Assembly: GCA_049802875.1 (NCBI GenBank)
Contig: JBARNH010000040.1
Span: forward strand, 1 to 64,000
Direction: 5' to 3'
Length of the DNA stretch: 64,000 nt
DNA from: Lutacidiplasma sp049802875
GTDB lineage: Archaea > Thermoplasmatota > Thermoplasmata > Lutacidiplasmatales > UBA184
The notes beneath the pieces are model-generated. The model did no database searches. It saw nothing but the letters and a program-made list of their open reading frames with translations, and was not told the DNA's origin. The position numbers and the translations under genes were made by a program. Positions within the stretch are counted from its first letter, which is position 1; each line of letters opens with the position of its first letter. Positions 1-7,743 of this stretch are shown here, piece after piece.

Positions 1-347
1 CCGTCGTCCCGAACCTCTCGGCGGTGGTTGGCGAGCGGGCCGCGGCGCGCCTCGTGTCGGCCGCCGGCGGGGTCGCTGCGCTCGCTCGGATGCGGGCCGG
101 GCGCATTCAGTTGCTCGGCACACGACGCCGCCCATCGCCCGACCGTGGACCCCGGTATGGAATCCTCTATCGAGCGTACGGAATGTCCGACGTTCCTCCG
201 GGTCGACGCGGTGCCTACGCCCGCAGTCTGGGGGCGATGGCGGCAATCGCGGTTCGAGCAGACGCAAGCACTCGGGCCACAATATCGAACGGGCTCGTCG
301 CGCGTAGAGATCGACGCATCGCGCAACTGCAATCGAGGGCTCGATGA
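1..347 (+). CDS. nop5: Nop5/Nop56-type C/D box sRNP core protein, C-terminal part (cut by left edge)
   Basis: The frame is open from the window edge (first full codon at base 3) and encodes about 114 residues ending in TGA. The fragment matches the end of the Nop domain: a GERAAARLVSAAGG segment followed by GPRYGILYRAYGM, as in archaeal Nop5/Nop56. In the family this domain binds the L7Ae-kink-turn RNA complex and, through the missing N-terminal part, fibrillarin, forming the archaeal box C/D sRNP that 2'-O-methylates rRNA and tRNA. The stop overlaps the fibrillarin ATG by four bases (ATGA), the usual nop5-flpA operon. The lysine-rich tail of many homologues is absent; this one ends in an Arg/Gln-rich stretch. 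The call is firm because of both sequence and neighbour. Confidence 0.88.
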   Translation, partial: VVPNLSAVVGERAAARLVSAAGGVAALARMRAGRIQLLGTRRRPSPDRGPRYGILYRAYGMSDVPPGRRGAYARSLGAMAAIAVRADASTRATISNGLVARRDRRIAQLQSRAR

Positions 348-1117
348 GGGCGCCCCGACGGTTCACCCCTGACCGAGGGTCGCCTCGGCTGGTTCGCTTC
401 CGAACTGCGGAGCGCACGGAGCTCTTCACCGAAGCGGTGGGCGCTCCGCCGCCGGTGTATGGGGAGCGGTGGGTCGATGCGGGCGAGGTGGCCTACCGTG
501 CGTTCGAACCGGGGCGGAGCAAGCTCTCGGCGGGGATCGTACGCGAGTGGAGCGGACCGATCCCGAGCGAAGGAGAGCGGTGGCTCTACCTAGGGGCGGC
601 GACGGGAACCACCGCCTCTCATATCTCGGACCTTGTCGGACCGTCCGGACGAGTCTACGCACTCGAGCGTAGCCCACGACCGTTCGCCCGGCTGCTCGCC
701 CTCGCGGAGCGTTGGCCCAACCTTCTACCGGTCATCGCGGACGCACGCGACCCCCGGCTCTTCGCCTCGCTGGTCCCGCCGGTCGATGGGCTTTACGCCG
801 ACATCGCCCAGCCGGACCAGGTCGAGATCGTTCGAAGGAACGCGGAACTGTTTCTCGCCCGCGCGGGGGCGGCGGTGGTGTTCGCGCTCAAGACCGCCAG
901 CATGGGAAGGGATCGGGAGCCCGCCGCGCACCTTGCGGCCGCCGAACGTGATATCGCATTCGGGGTCGACCTGGTTCCGTCAGTGCGATTGGACCCGTTC
1001 CATAAGGGTCATTATTTGGTCGGCGGACGCGCGCGCCCCGACCTGTTTCGGGCGGGGCTGAGCCGTCGGCCCGTCACGCTGTCGCGCGGGCCGCGCCCCG
1101 TGCGATCACGACGGTGA
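344..1117 (+). CDS. flpA: Fibrillarin-like rRNA/tRNA 2'-O-methyltransferase
   Basis: A 257-residue protein with the fibrillarin Rossmann methyltransferase domain. The SAM-binding motif LGAATGTTASHISD lies at about 83-96, the acidic strand-2 motif YALERS at 105-110, and YADIAQPDQ at 151-159. It is the catalytic subunit of box C/D sRNPs, transferring methyl from SAM to the 2'-OH selected by the guide RNA. The start is the ATG overlapping the nop5 stop. The tail after about residue 230 is Arg/Pro-rich and its last 44 bases overlap the convergent DRG gene. Length is slightly above the usual 225-235 residues because of N- and C-terminal extensions. Confidence 0.95.
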   Translation: MRAPRRFTPDRGSPRLVRFRTAERTELFTEAVGAPPPVYGERWVDAGEVAYRAFEPGRSKLSAGIVREWSGPIPSEGERWLYLGAATGTTASHISDLVGPSGRVYALERSPRPFARLLALAERWPNLLPVIADARDPRLFASLVPPVDGLYADIAQPDQVEIVRRNAELFLARAGAAVVFALKTASMGRDREPAAHLAAAERDIAFGVDLVPSVRLDPFHKGHYLVGGRARPDLFRAGLSRRPVTLSRGPRPVRSRR

Positions 1118-2195
1118 CAATGTCCTCGTCGGCGAGGATGTGGTCGCGGCCGACCGTCTGACCGGGGAATCGAGCGCTCTTTCCCCAGACCTGCGCGGCC
1201 TTGAACGTCCGGTTGAGCTCGGAGGGTAACCGGTCCAGCAATCCTTGGACCGAGTTGCCCTCCCGGAGTATGACCGGTTCGTCCTTGTCGGGGGGGCGTC
1301 CGGGGGGCTTCACGTACACTCGAATGAACCGAAGCGCGTGCCCGATGCGGTCCACCAGCGCGTCCAAGCCCAAGCGGTCTCGCGCGGAAACGAAGATAGG
1401 GTCGTAGGGACGCTGCTCCAAGACGAACCGGGCGCGGTCGGCGGGACTCAGGAGCTCGCTCTTGTTGACGCTGAGGAGCGCCGGCAGGTAGACTCGGTTC
1501 CCCGCCAGCACGTCGATCAGTTGGTCCGGGGAGGCGTCCTCGCGAAAGATGATCGAGCCGTTGTGAAAGCTGAACTCGCGGGCGATCTGCGACGCGAGAC
1601 CCCCGGCGAGCTGGGTGAGCCGAACCGTGCTCGAGACCGTGAGTCCCCCGCGGTCCGAATGGGTCACGACGATCCGCGGGGGGCGCGTGTTGATCCGGAC
1701 ACCGGAACCCTCGAGCTCGGCCACGAGGGCACGGAGGTTGGTGTGTTCGGGGTCGATCATGAACAGGATCAGGTCGACCGACCGCACCACCGACAACACT
1801 TCCCGACCCCGCCCCCGGCCCCGAGCGGCCCCCGGTACGAGCCCCGGCATGTCGAGAATTTGGATCGAGGCCCCGCCCCAGCGAAGCATCCCCGGAATGA
1901 TCGAGAGGGTGGTGAAGTCGTAGGCACCGGTCTCGCTGTCCGCCGCGGTAAGCCGATTGAGGAGCGTCGACTTTCCGACGGAAGGGTAGCCCACCAGACC
2001 GACGGTCGCGTGACCGCTCTTGCGGACCGAGTAGCCGGTGCCCCCGCCCTTGCCTTTCGCGCGGGTCTCGCGCTCGAGGCGTAGGACGGCCAGCTTCGCC
2101 CGCAACCGCCCGATGTGGCCCGACGTCGCCTTGTTGTACGAGGTGGTTCGGATCTCCTCCTCGACTTCGGCGATGTGCTCTTCCAGCGACGACAT
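1074..2195 (-). CDS. DRG-family (developmentally regulated GTP-binding) GTPase with TGS domain
   Basis: A 373-residue Obg/DRG GTPase starting at the ATG of MSSLEEH. An N-terminal helical region (1-60) leads into G1 GYPSVGKST (69-77), G3 DMPG (115-118) and G4 NKSE (244-247). A C-terminal TGS-type region begins around VYVKPPGRPPD and ends in the ILADEDIV motif. DRG proteins are ribosome-associated GTPases conserved in archaea and eukaryotes; the exact role in archaea is not settled. The open frame extends upstream to base 2762 but that part is low-complexity Arg/Pro sequence lying inside the divergent ATPase gene, so the shorter start is chosen. The 3' end overlaps fibrillarin tail-to-tail by 44 bases. 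Confidence 0.93.
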   Translation of the reverse strand: MSSLEEHIAEVEEEIRTTSYNKATSGHIGRLRAKLAVLRLERETRAKGKGGGTGYSVRKSGHATVGLVGYPSVGKSTLLNRLTAADSETGAYDFTTLSIIPGMLRWGGASIQILDMPGLVPGAARGRGRGREVLSVVRSVDLILFMIDPEHTNLRALVAELEGSGVRINTRPPRIVVTHSDRGGLTVSSTVRLTQLAGGLASQIAREFSFHNGSIIFREDASPDQLIDVLAGNRVYLPALLSVNKSELLSPADRARFVLEQRPYDPIFVSARDRLGLDALVDRIGHALRFIRVYVKPPGRPPDKDEPVILREGNSVQGLLDRLPSELNRTFKAAQVWGKSARFPGQTVGRDHILADEDIVTVVIARGAARATA

Positions 2196-2315
2196 CGAAG
2201 GGCCGACCCTGACCCTCTCCCGACACGGCCGCCCACTTGAGGGTGGCGACCGGCGGCAGCGTTCATCGTTCGCGCCCGACGAAAGGGAAGAGGTGCGAGG
2301 GTCGCCCCTTCGGTT

Positions 2316-4682
2316 ATGGCCCCTCCTACGGAACTGGGAGAGTGGACGTTCGATCCGCGGGCGCGGAGTGACGGGCGCGGGGAGGATCCTCTCCCCTTTC
2401 GCACACGGCTCGCGGCTACACTCCGGGCGGGTCACGGAGTGAGAGCTGCATTCCGACTCGTCGCGGAATCCGGCCCGACTGCGACTCTGGCGCTGATCCC
2501 GACCGACCCGAGTTCGTATCGATGGTGCGCCCGGGCGCTCACGACCGCCTACGAACGCCACGAGTGGCGCTGGTCGACCGCCACGGGTAATCTCCGGTCG
2601 GATGTGGAGTGTTGGGACGCGCGGCGTAGCCGGCCCTTGCCCGAACCATTTCGTACGCCGAACGACGGGGTCGCGACGTTCGACGCCGTCGTGCTGACCT
2701 TCGCTGCTCTCCCCCCGGGAGCACGCCTGGAGTGGGCGTTCCGGCCCCTGCGACTGAGTCACCCGGCGTACTGGGAGGTCGCCCGACCTTCGGCGGAACT
2801 CCCTCCGCGCCGGACCTTGCCGGGCGCCGCGGGCACGCCGTCCCGTCCAACGAACCTGGAGGAGGGTCGGGAGTACCCCATAGTGTGGGAAGCCCGCGTC
2901 CGACTGGCCGTGAAGTCGAGGGTCGGAGACCCCACCTTCGGTCGCTCGGTCGCGCGCGCTATCGAGTCCGCGACGCGCGGCGCTCGAGGGAATGGGCTCC
3001 GCCTCACACCCCGACGTTGGTGGGCGAATCTGTCAGGGAATGGATTCCCGTTGACCGAACCTGAATTGGTACTCACTTTGCCGAGCCCGTCGTGTCCGGT
3101 TCCCTCCGGGAGTACTCCGCGGCTCGGCCGACGGCCGGCGATCCTTCCGTTGGGCCGAACGAGCGCCGGCCGCGTGATCGGGCCGAGCCTCGAACCCGCG
3201 CAGGGCCGGCACCTTGCAATCCTCGGCGAGACCGGCATGGGAAAGAGTTCGCTGCTCGTGGCGATCTGCCGTCGAGTCACGGACGCCTCGGGTCTCATCT
3301 TCTTCGATCCGCTCGGTGACACGGCCCACGCGATTCGCGACGAGCTTCCGCCGAAGTTGGCCTCCCGCACGACGTGGGTGGATCCTCACGCGGCCTCGGG
3401 TCTCAACGCTCTCGAGGGGATTGGACCGGGGAGCCCGCCGGCGGCCGCGGGACGGGAGAGGCGGTTGAACGACCTCGTCCACTCGCTCCGCCGCGTGCGA
3501 TCGGGTCGGTACGCGGACTCCGGGTACTGGGGACCCAGGCTCGAGGAGATGCTCACCCGCGCGTTGGCCGCTGCCGCGGCGATTCCGGGGGGTACCCTTG
3601 AGGACGCGCACCGACTTCTGGCGGCCGGCGGTCGTGGGTACCGAACGGTTTCGCCCGAGGCCGCCGAGGCTGTTCGTGAGCTGAGCGACCGGATCCGAAG
3701 CCGCCCGGAGGACGCGGAGGGAGCGCGCCGCTTGCTGTACGAGGTGACCCGTAGTCCCATTCTGGTCCGGATGCTCTGCGAGCGAGAACCGTCATCCTTT
3801 GCGAGGGAGTTGGTGGCCCCGCATCGGATCGTCCTCATTGCGGGAGATGCCGCCGCGGTGGGCGAGTCGACCGCTCGTTACCTGCTCTCGGTCTATCTCG
3901 CCCTTGTCTGGGCGGAGCTCCTCGCTCGACCGGGAATTCCCAAGACGTTCGTGGTGCTGGACGAAGCCCAGTGGTTCGTTCACGAGAGTCTCGCCGAAAT
4001 GCTCCGCTTGGGACGCCGGAGGAACGTCCATGTCGTGTTGGCCACGCAGGCGATCGCCTCCCTACCGGAGCTCGTCGCGGAGGCGGTGTGGACGAACGTC
4101 GCCGACTTTGTCACATTTCGTGGGTCGCCGGACGAGGCGAGGGACTTCTCTCGGATGGCCCGCGGGGTACCCTCGGAATCGATCCTCTCGCTCCCGAGAG
4201 GTGAGGCCGCAGTCTTGTTGGGCAAGGGAAATTCGGTCGATTGGATTCACTCGGCGCGGATTCCCGGCGTTCGGCCGGAAGAAACCGAACTCATCGGACG
4301 GCCGAGGCTTAGCGAATCTCGCGGAGCGGGCGACGCGACGGCAGAACGGGAGGAGGAACCTGAGCCGCCGCCGGTCGGGGACGATGAGCCACCAGTCGAC
4401 ACCCAATCGGTCCTCCGAGCCATCGCACAACGAGCGGACCGAGCTCGACCGGCGAGCCTCGTGCGAATCTCGCTGGTCGCCCTCCGCCGAGAAGTCGATC
4501 CCAGCGGCCGAGCGGTTCGGGCGGCGGGCACGATTCTCGGGCGATCGGGGGCGATCGTGCGGACCGGGCGCGACGAATCTGGGCCGTATTGGTGGGTAGA
4601 CCCCCAACGACTCCCCGTCGTCGAACCTCGCGACCTCGGCCGAGACGACGAAACACGTTCCGACCGGGCACAACCCTCATAG
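2316..4682 (+). CDS. HerA/VirB4/TraD-like P-loop ATPase
   Basis: A 788-residue protein. The N-terminal 280 residues are unrecognised. Then comes Walker A GETGMGKSS (about 304-312), a strand with FFDPLGD, Walker B VVLDEAQ (about 545-551) and an LATQ sensor motif (about 575), the order seen in HerA/FtsK/VirB4-type hexameric ATPases. The family moves DNA or proteins through a ring, as in conjugation (TraD/VirB4) or end resection (HerA). No relaxase, pilin or NurA gene is nearby, so transfer or repair cannot be chosen. Residues 665-720 are an acidic linker, and the last 60 residues look like a small winged helix (ILGRSGAIV). It is followed 23 bases later by the KaiC cluster on the same strand and may be co-transcribed. 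Confidence 0.75.
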   Translation: MAPPTELGEWTFDPRARSDGRGEDPLPFRTRLAATLRAGHGVRAAFRLVAESGPTATLALIPTDPSSYRWCARALTTAYERHEWRWSTATGNLRSDVECWDARRSRPLPEPFRTPNDGVATFDAVVLTFAALPPGARLEWAFRPLRLSHPAYWEVARPSAELPPRRTLPGAAGTPSRPTNLEEGREYPIVWEARVRLAVKSRVGDPTFGRSVARAIESATRGARGNGLRLTPRRWWANLSGNGFPLTEPELVLTLPSPSCPVPSGSTPRLGRRPAILPLGRTSAGRVIGPSLEPAQGRHLAILGETGMGKSSLLVAICRRVTDASGLIFFDPLGDTAHAIRDELPPKLASRTTWVDPHAASGLNALEGIGPGSPPAAAGRERRLNDLVHSLRRVRSGRYADSGYWGPRLEEMLTRALAAAAAIPGGTLEDAHRLLAAGGRGYRTVSPEAAEAVRELSDRIRSRPEDAEGARRLLYEVTRSPILVRMLCEREPSSFARELVAPHRIVLIAGDAAAVGESTARYLLSVYLALVWAELLARPGIPKTFVVLDEAQWFVHESLAEMLRLGRRRNVHVVLATQAIASLPELVAEAVWTNVADFVTFRGSPDEARDFSRMARGVPSESILSLPRGEAAVLLGKGNSVDWIHSARIPGVRPEETELIGRPRLSESRGAGDATAEREEEPEPPPVGDDEPPVDTQSVLRAIAQRADRARPASLVRISLVALRREVDPSGRAVRAAGTILGRSGAIVRTGRDESGPYWWVDPQRLPVVEPRDLGRDDETRSDRAQPS

Positions 4683-4705
4683 GGTCGCAACGGCTCGTTT
4701 TACTG

Positions 4706-5512
4706 ATGGTATCCCCTGCGGAGGGAGCTCCGGCACCTGAGCCCGCCCCGCGCGCCCTGATGGCCCCCGCGACCGTGCTCGAACGATGCACGACCGGAAT
4801 CGAGGGTTTGGACGATATTCTGGGAGGAGGCATACCCCGGGGCAACATGGTCCTCGTCGCCGGCAGCGTCGGGACCGGCAAGACCACCCTTTGCTTGGAA
4901 TTCCTTGTCCGTGGGGCGGAGCGTGGGGAGCGTTCGCTCTTCCTCTCGGTCACGGAAGCTTCGCAAAAGCTGATCCAGAATCTCTCCACATTCGAGTTCT
5001 TCCGCGGCGACCTCGTCAGCGACGGGTCGCTGGTGTTCGTCGACTTGCCGACGCTCTACGACAAGTTGGGGCTCGAGCACGAGGAGTTGACCGCCGACGA
5101 GATCGACATCGTGATCCGGACGATCCACGACCTTGTCCAGACCCTCGGAGTGAAGCGTCTCGTCCTTGATAGTTTGACCTCGGTGTGCTACCGGATCCGG
5201 CGCGACGAGGCGATCCGGGACTTCATGCTCCGCCTCGGCCAATCGTTGAGCGCCCTCGGGTGCACGTCCCTCCTGGTCTCCGAGATCGGCCCCACCGCGG
5301 GGCGCTACTCAATGCATGGGGTCGAGGAGGCGATCGTGGACGGGGTCATCCTGCTCTGGAACACCCGACGACAGGGTGACATCCTCCGCGTTCTCCAGGT
5401 CGTGAAGATGCGCGGGACGGCCCACTCCCGTGCTCAGTACGTGATCGAGCTCACCCCGATCGGCCTCCTGATGGCCCCCCACTTGAAGGGGGGGCATCCG
5501 GAGGGAGCGTAG
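4706..5512 (+). CDS. KaiC-like RecA-superfamily ATPase (intact P-loop)
   Basis: A 268-residue single KaiC domain. It has the family entry motif TGIEGLDDILGGGIPRG (30-46), Walker A GSVGTGKTT (53-61), a TE pair near residue 83 in the place of the KaiC catalytic glutamates, and Walker B RLVLDS (151-156). Single-domain archaeal KaiC-like proteins include the archaellum regulator ArlH and many of unknown role; no archaellum gene lies here. The ATG at 4706 is chosen because the upstream frame lies inside the preceding ATPase gene. It is the first of three consecutive RecA-fold genes, with 4- and 2-base gaps, and is the only one with a working-looking nucleotide site. Confidence 0.85.
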   Translation: MVSPAEGAPAPEPAPRALMAPATVLERCTTGIEGLDDILGGGIPRGNMVLVAGSVGTGKTTLCLEFLVRGAERGERSLFLSVTEASQKLIQNLSTFEFFRGDLVSDGSLVFVDLPTLYDKLGLEHEELTADEIDIVIRTIHDLVQTLGVKRLVLDSLTSVCYRIRRDEAIRDFMLRLGQSLSALGCTSLLVSEIGPTAGRYSMHGVEEAIVDGVILLWNTRRQGDILRVLQVVKMRGTAHSRAQYVIELTPIGLLMAPHLKGGHPEGA

Positions 5513-5516
5513 TCCC

Positions 5517-6098
5517 GTGCCTCCCGCCGACATCGGAGAGCGACTTCGTGCGCTGCCCGGAGGGAGCGCGGTCGCTCTCAAACTCGACCCCCGCGAATAC
5601 GCCGACCATTACTTCGCGGTGTTGAACGCCACCCTCCGCGACGTCGGCAGTGAGACCGACGCCCACACGATCTACATTACCGTCACGAACCCGGCGTCGT
5701 TCGTCTGGTCGCTCGCGCAGGCGCTCGACGTCCCCGCGGATCGGATCTCGTTCGTGGACGTCATCAGCCACATCATGATGAACTACGCTAATCCGCTCCC
5801 GAACGCGACCTACATCGAGACGCCCCGCGCTCTCGAGGAGATCATGCTCCGGGTCGACTACCTCCTGCGAAAGTTCCCGCACCCTCGGTCGATCGTGGTG
5901 GTCGACAGCCTGAACGCCCTCGCGATCCACAACCCCCGCGACCTGCTCTCGGAGTTCCTCCACATCTTCCTGACGAACCTGAAGACCCGCAATGTGCTGA
6001 CGCTGATCCTCATGACCTCCGACGAAGAGGCCGGCGGACTCGAGCAGATGCTCAATCTCCTCGTCGACGAGACGATCGATGTCGGTCGGGGGCGCTGA
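5517..6098 (+). CDS. RecA-fold protein without Walker A motif (degenerate KaiC paralogue)
   Basis: A 193-residue protein with a GTG start four bases after the preceding KaiC gene. The fold is suggested by the strand-helix order and a Walker B-like strand SIVVVDSLNAL (125-135), followed by a switch strand LTLILMTSDE. Where Walker A should be, the sequence is GSAVALKLDPREYAD, with no GK[ST], and the catalytic Glu pair is replaced by ITVTNP. It therefore should not hydrolyse ATP by the KaiC mechanism. A partner or regulator of the intact ATPase next door is the simplest idea, but that is inference. I recognise no named family. Confidence 0.6.
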   Translation: MPPADIGERLRALPGGSAVALKLDPREYADHYFAVLNATLRDVGSETDAHTIYITVTNPASFVWSLAQALDVPADRISFVDVISHIMMNYANPLPNATYIETPRALEEIMLRVDYLLRKFPHPRSIVVVDSLNALAIHNPRDLLSEFLHIFLTNLKTRNVLTLILMTSDEEAGGLEQMLNLLVDETIDVGRGR

Positions 6099-6100
6099 TC

Positions 6101-6865
6101 ATGGAAGAGGGTGAGCAAATCTTTGGGATCCCGGAGGTGGACGGCACATTGTATGCCGCTCTCCCCCCGGGATGGCTCGCGCTCCTGTCGGGACACTCGG
6201 GGTCGGGGGCGCCCCTCCTCGCGAAACAGTTCGCCCATGCGGGCATCGGCCGGGTGCCGGTGCTGTTCTACACCACGTTCGAGCGGACCGGAGACGTGCG
6301 GAAGGCGTTCGATGATTTTGGATGGGACCCTTCGGAGGTCAAGGTCGTCAACCTGGCCGATGAGTACTACGAACGCGTCCTGGTACGGGGCCTAGAGATC
6401 GCCCGGGCCCGGGAGCAGGGCCTCTCGCTGAACGAACTGGTCAGTGGTGCCCCGGTGGACCACTCGTCGAAGTCATTCAGCCTGACGAATCGGATGCTTT
6501 CCGACCTCGCGGGAATGGACACGCCGTTTCGTCTCGTCCTGGACTCGGTCGACTTCTTCTTCGAGGTGCTCGAACCGCACGACGTGACGACGGTCGCACG
6601 CCAGATCCGCCACCGCTGCCAGACCATCGGCGGCCAGGCGCTGCTCACGATCCACTCGGTCGCCCACGATCGAGCGATCTACGGCCTCCTCCAGGACCTC
6701 GCGGACCTCGTGTTCGAGCTCCGCGCAGAGCCCGACGCGGGCCGGTACGCCCACACACTGTTCACGGAGAAGGTCGGGAACCGGCCCGACCTGAGCCGGA
6801 TCACCCCCGTGCACGTCGGGGATTCGGGGTGGATCGCCGGCCCCGCCGAGCCCGCTTCGGGATAG
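6101..6865 (+). CDS. RecA/KaiC-fold protein with degenerate P-loop
   Basis: A 254-residue protein beginning two bases after the preceding gene. The KaiC layout is retained: a P-loop position at 31-38 reading GHSGSGAP, a strand VLFYTTFER (54-62), Walker B FRLVLDS (143-149) and a C-terminal strand TLFTEKVGN. The lysine and Ser/Thr of Walker A are replaced by Ala-Pro, so phosphate binding should be lost. A charged insert (about 85-135) is not seen in the other paralogues. Together with the two genes before it this gives one intact and two degenerate RecA-fold units in a single transcript. Function unknown; assembly of a hetero-oligomer is a testable guess. Confidence 0.65.
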   Translation: MEEGEQIFGIPEVDGTLYAALPPGWLALLSGHSGSGAPLLAKQFAHAGIGRVPVLFYTTFERTGDVRKAFDDFGWDPSEVKVVNLADEYYERVLVRGLEIARAREQGLSLNELVSGAPVDHSSKSFSLTNRMLSDLAGMDTPFRLVLDSVDFFFEVLEPHDVTTVARQIRHRCQTIGGQALLTIHSVAHDRAIYGLLQDLADLVFELRAEPDAGRYAHTLFTEKVGNRPDLSRITPVHVGDSGWIAGPAEPASG

Positions 6866-6890
6866 CGGCCTACGCCTCGGTAACCGAGAC

Positions 6891-6896
6891 CTTATC
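6891..6896 (+). promoter_or_regulatory. Possible TATA box before the PAC2-family gene
   Basis: CTTATC in the 63-base gap, 33-38 bases before the GTG start at 6929. The gap is the longest inside the KaiC-PAC2 run, so the PAC2 gene may have its own promoter. Sequence resemblance only. Confidence 0.35.
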
Positions 6897-6928
6897 GGCA
6901 GCGTTCGACTTCTCTCGCCGAGGCCACC

Positions 6929-7714
6929 GTGGAGGACGTCGTAATCCGCACGCTCGAGAAGGTTACCCTCCGGGACCCGATCCTGGTGGAGGGTCTCCCG
7001 GGCGTCGGTAATGTGGGGAAGCTCGCCGCGGACTACCTGCGCGACCAGCTGCCGGCGAAGCCGCTCGCGACGATCTACTCCAAGTTCTTCCCGCCACAAG
7101 TGTATGTCTCCGAGGAGGGAATCATCCGCCTCGTCTCCAACGACCTCTCGTACTGGAAGGCCCCCGCCGCCGCGCAGCACGACCTCCTCATCCTCGGGGG
7201 TGACTACCAAGGGATCAGCCCCGAGGGTCAGTACGAGATCACCGAGCGGGTGCTCGACTACTCCCATGCCTTGGGCGTGCGGGAGGTGTTCACCCTCGCC
7301 GGTTTCGCCCAGGGACGCGTGATCGAACAGCCGCGGGTGCTCGGCGCCGCCACGAGCCCGTCGCGAGTGGAGCTGATGAAGAAGTTCTCCGTTGTCTTCT
7401 CCCGGAACGACCCCGGTGGGGGTCTGATCGGGGCGAGCGGCCTGTTCCTGGGGCTCGGGCGCCTGATAGGGATGGAGGGGGTCTGCCTCATGGGGGAGAC
7501 GAGCGGCTACTTCGTCGACCCCCGGAGCGCGGAGGCCGTGCTGAAGGTCCTCGCGCGGGTGCTCCACATCGACCTCGACTTTACCGCCCTTCAGTCCAAG
7601 GCGAAGGAGATCGACCGGATCGCCCAGAAGATCCACGACGCCGAGCAGCACACTGGCGAGTCTGCTACGCCGGGGGGACCCCCCCCTCGGGACGACCTGG
7701 GGTACATCGGCTGA
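6929..7714 (+). CDS. PAC2-family protein (proteasome assembly chaperone-like, PbaB type)
   Basis: A 261-residue protein starting at GTG. The opening DPILVEGLPGVGNVGKLAADYL and the later TLAGFAQGR, GLGRLIGMEGVCLMGETSGYFVDPRSA segments are characteristic of the PAC2 family (COG2047), whose archaeal members PbaA/PbaB act as chaperones or proteasome-binding factors. A short helical C-terminal tail (about 205-235) precedes a Gly/Pro-rich end; the extreme residues Tyr-Ile-Gly do not form a clear HbYX motif. It follows the KaiC-fold trio on the same strand, which may mean that it helps assemble or dispose of that complex (inference). Confidence 0.82.
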   Translation: MEDVVIRTLEKVTLRDPILVEGLPGVGNVGKLAADYLRDQLPAKPLATIYSKFFPPQVYVSEEGIIRLVSNDLSYWKAPAAAQHDLLILGGDYQGISPEGQYEITERVLDYSHALGVREVFTLAGFAQGRVIEQPRVLGAATSPSRVELMKKFSVVFSRNDPGGGLIGASGLFLGLGRLIGMEGVCLMGETSGYFVDPRSAEAVLKVLARVLHIDLDFTALQSKAKEIDRIAQKIHDAEQHTGESATPGGPPPRDDLGYIG

Positions 7715-7743
7715 GCACGGCGGGTCGGACCTCCCGAGGAACG

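Noticed and set aside
2196..2762. N-terminal extension of the DRG GTPase
   Set aside because: The frame is open but lies inside the divergent ATPase gene and is Arg/Pro-rich; DRG homologues begin at the later ATG (2195).
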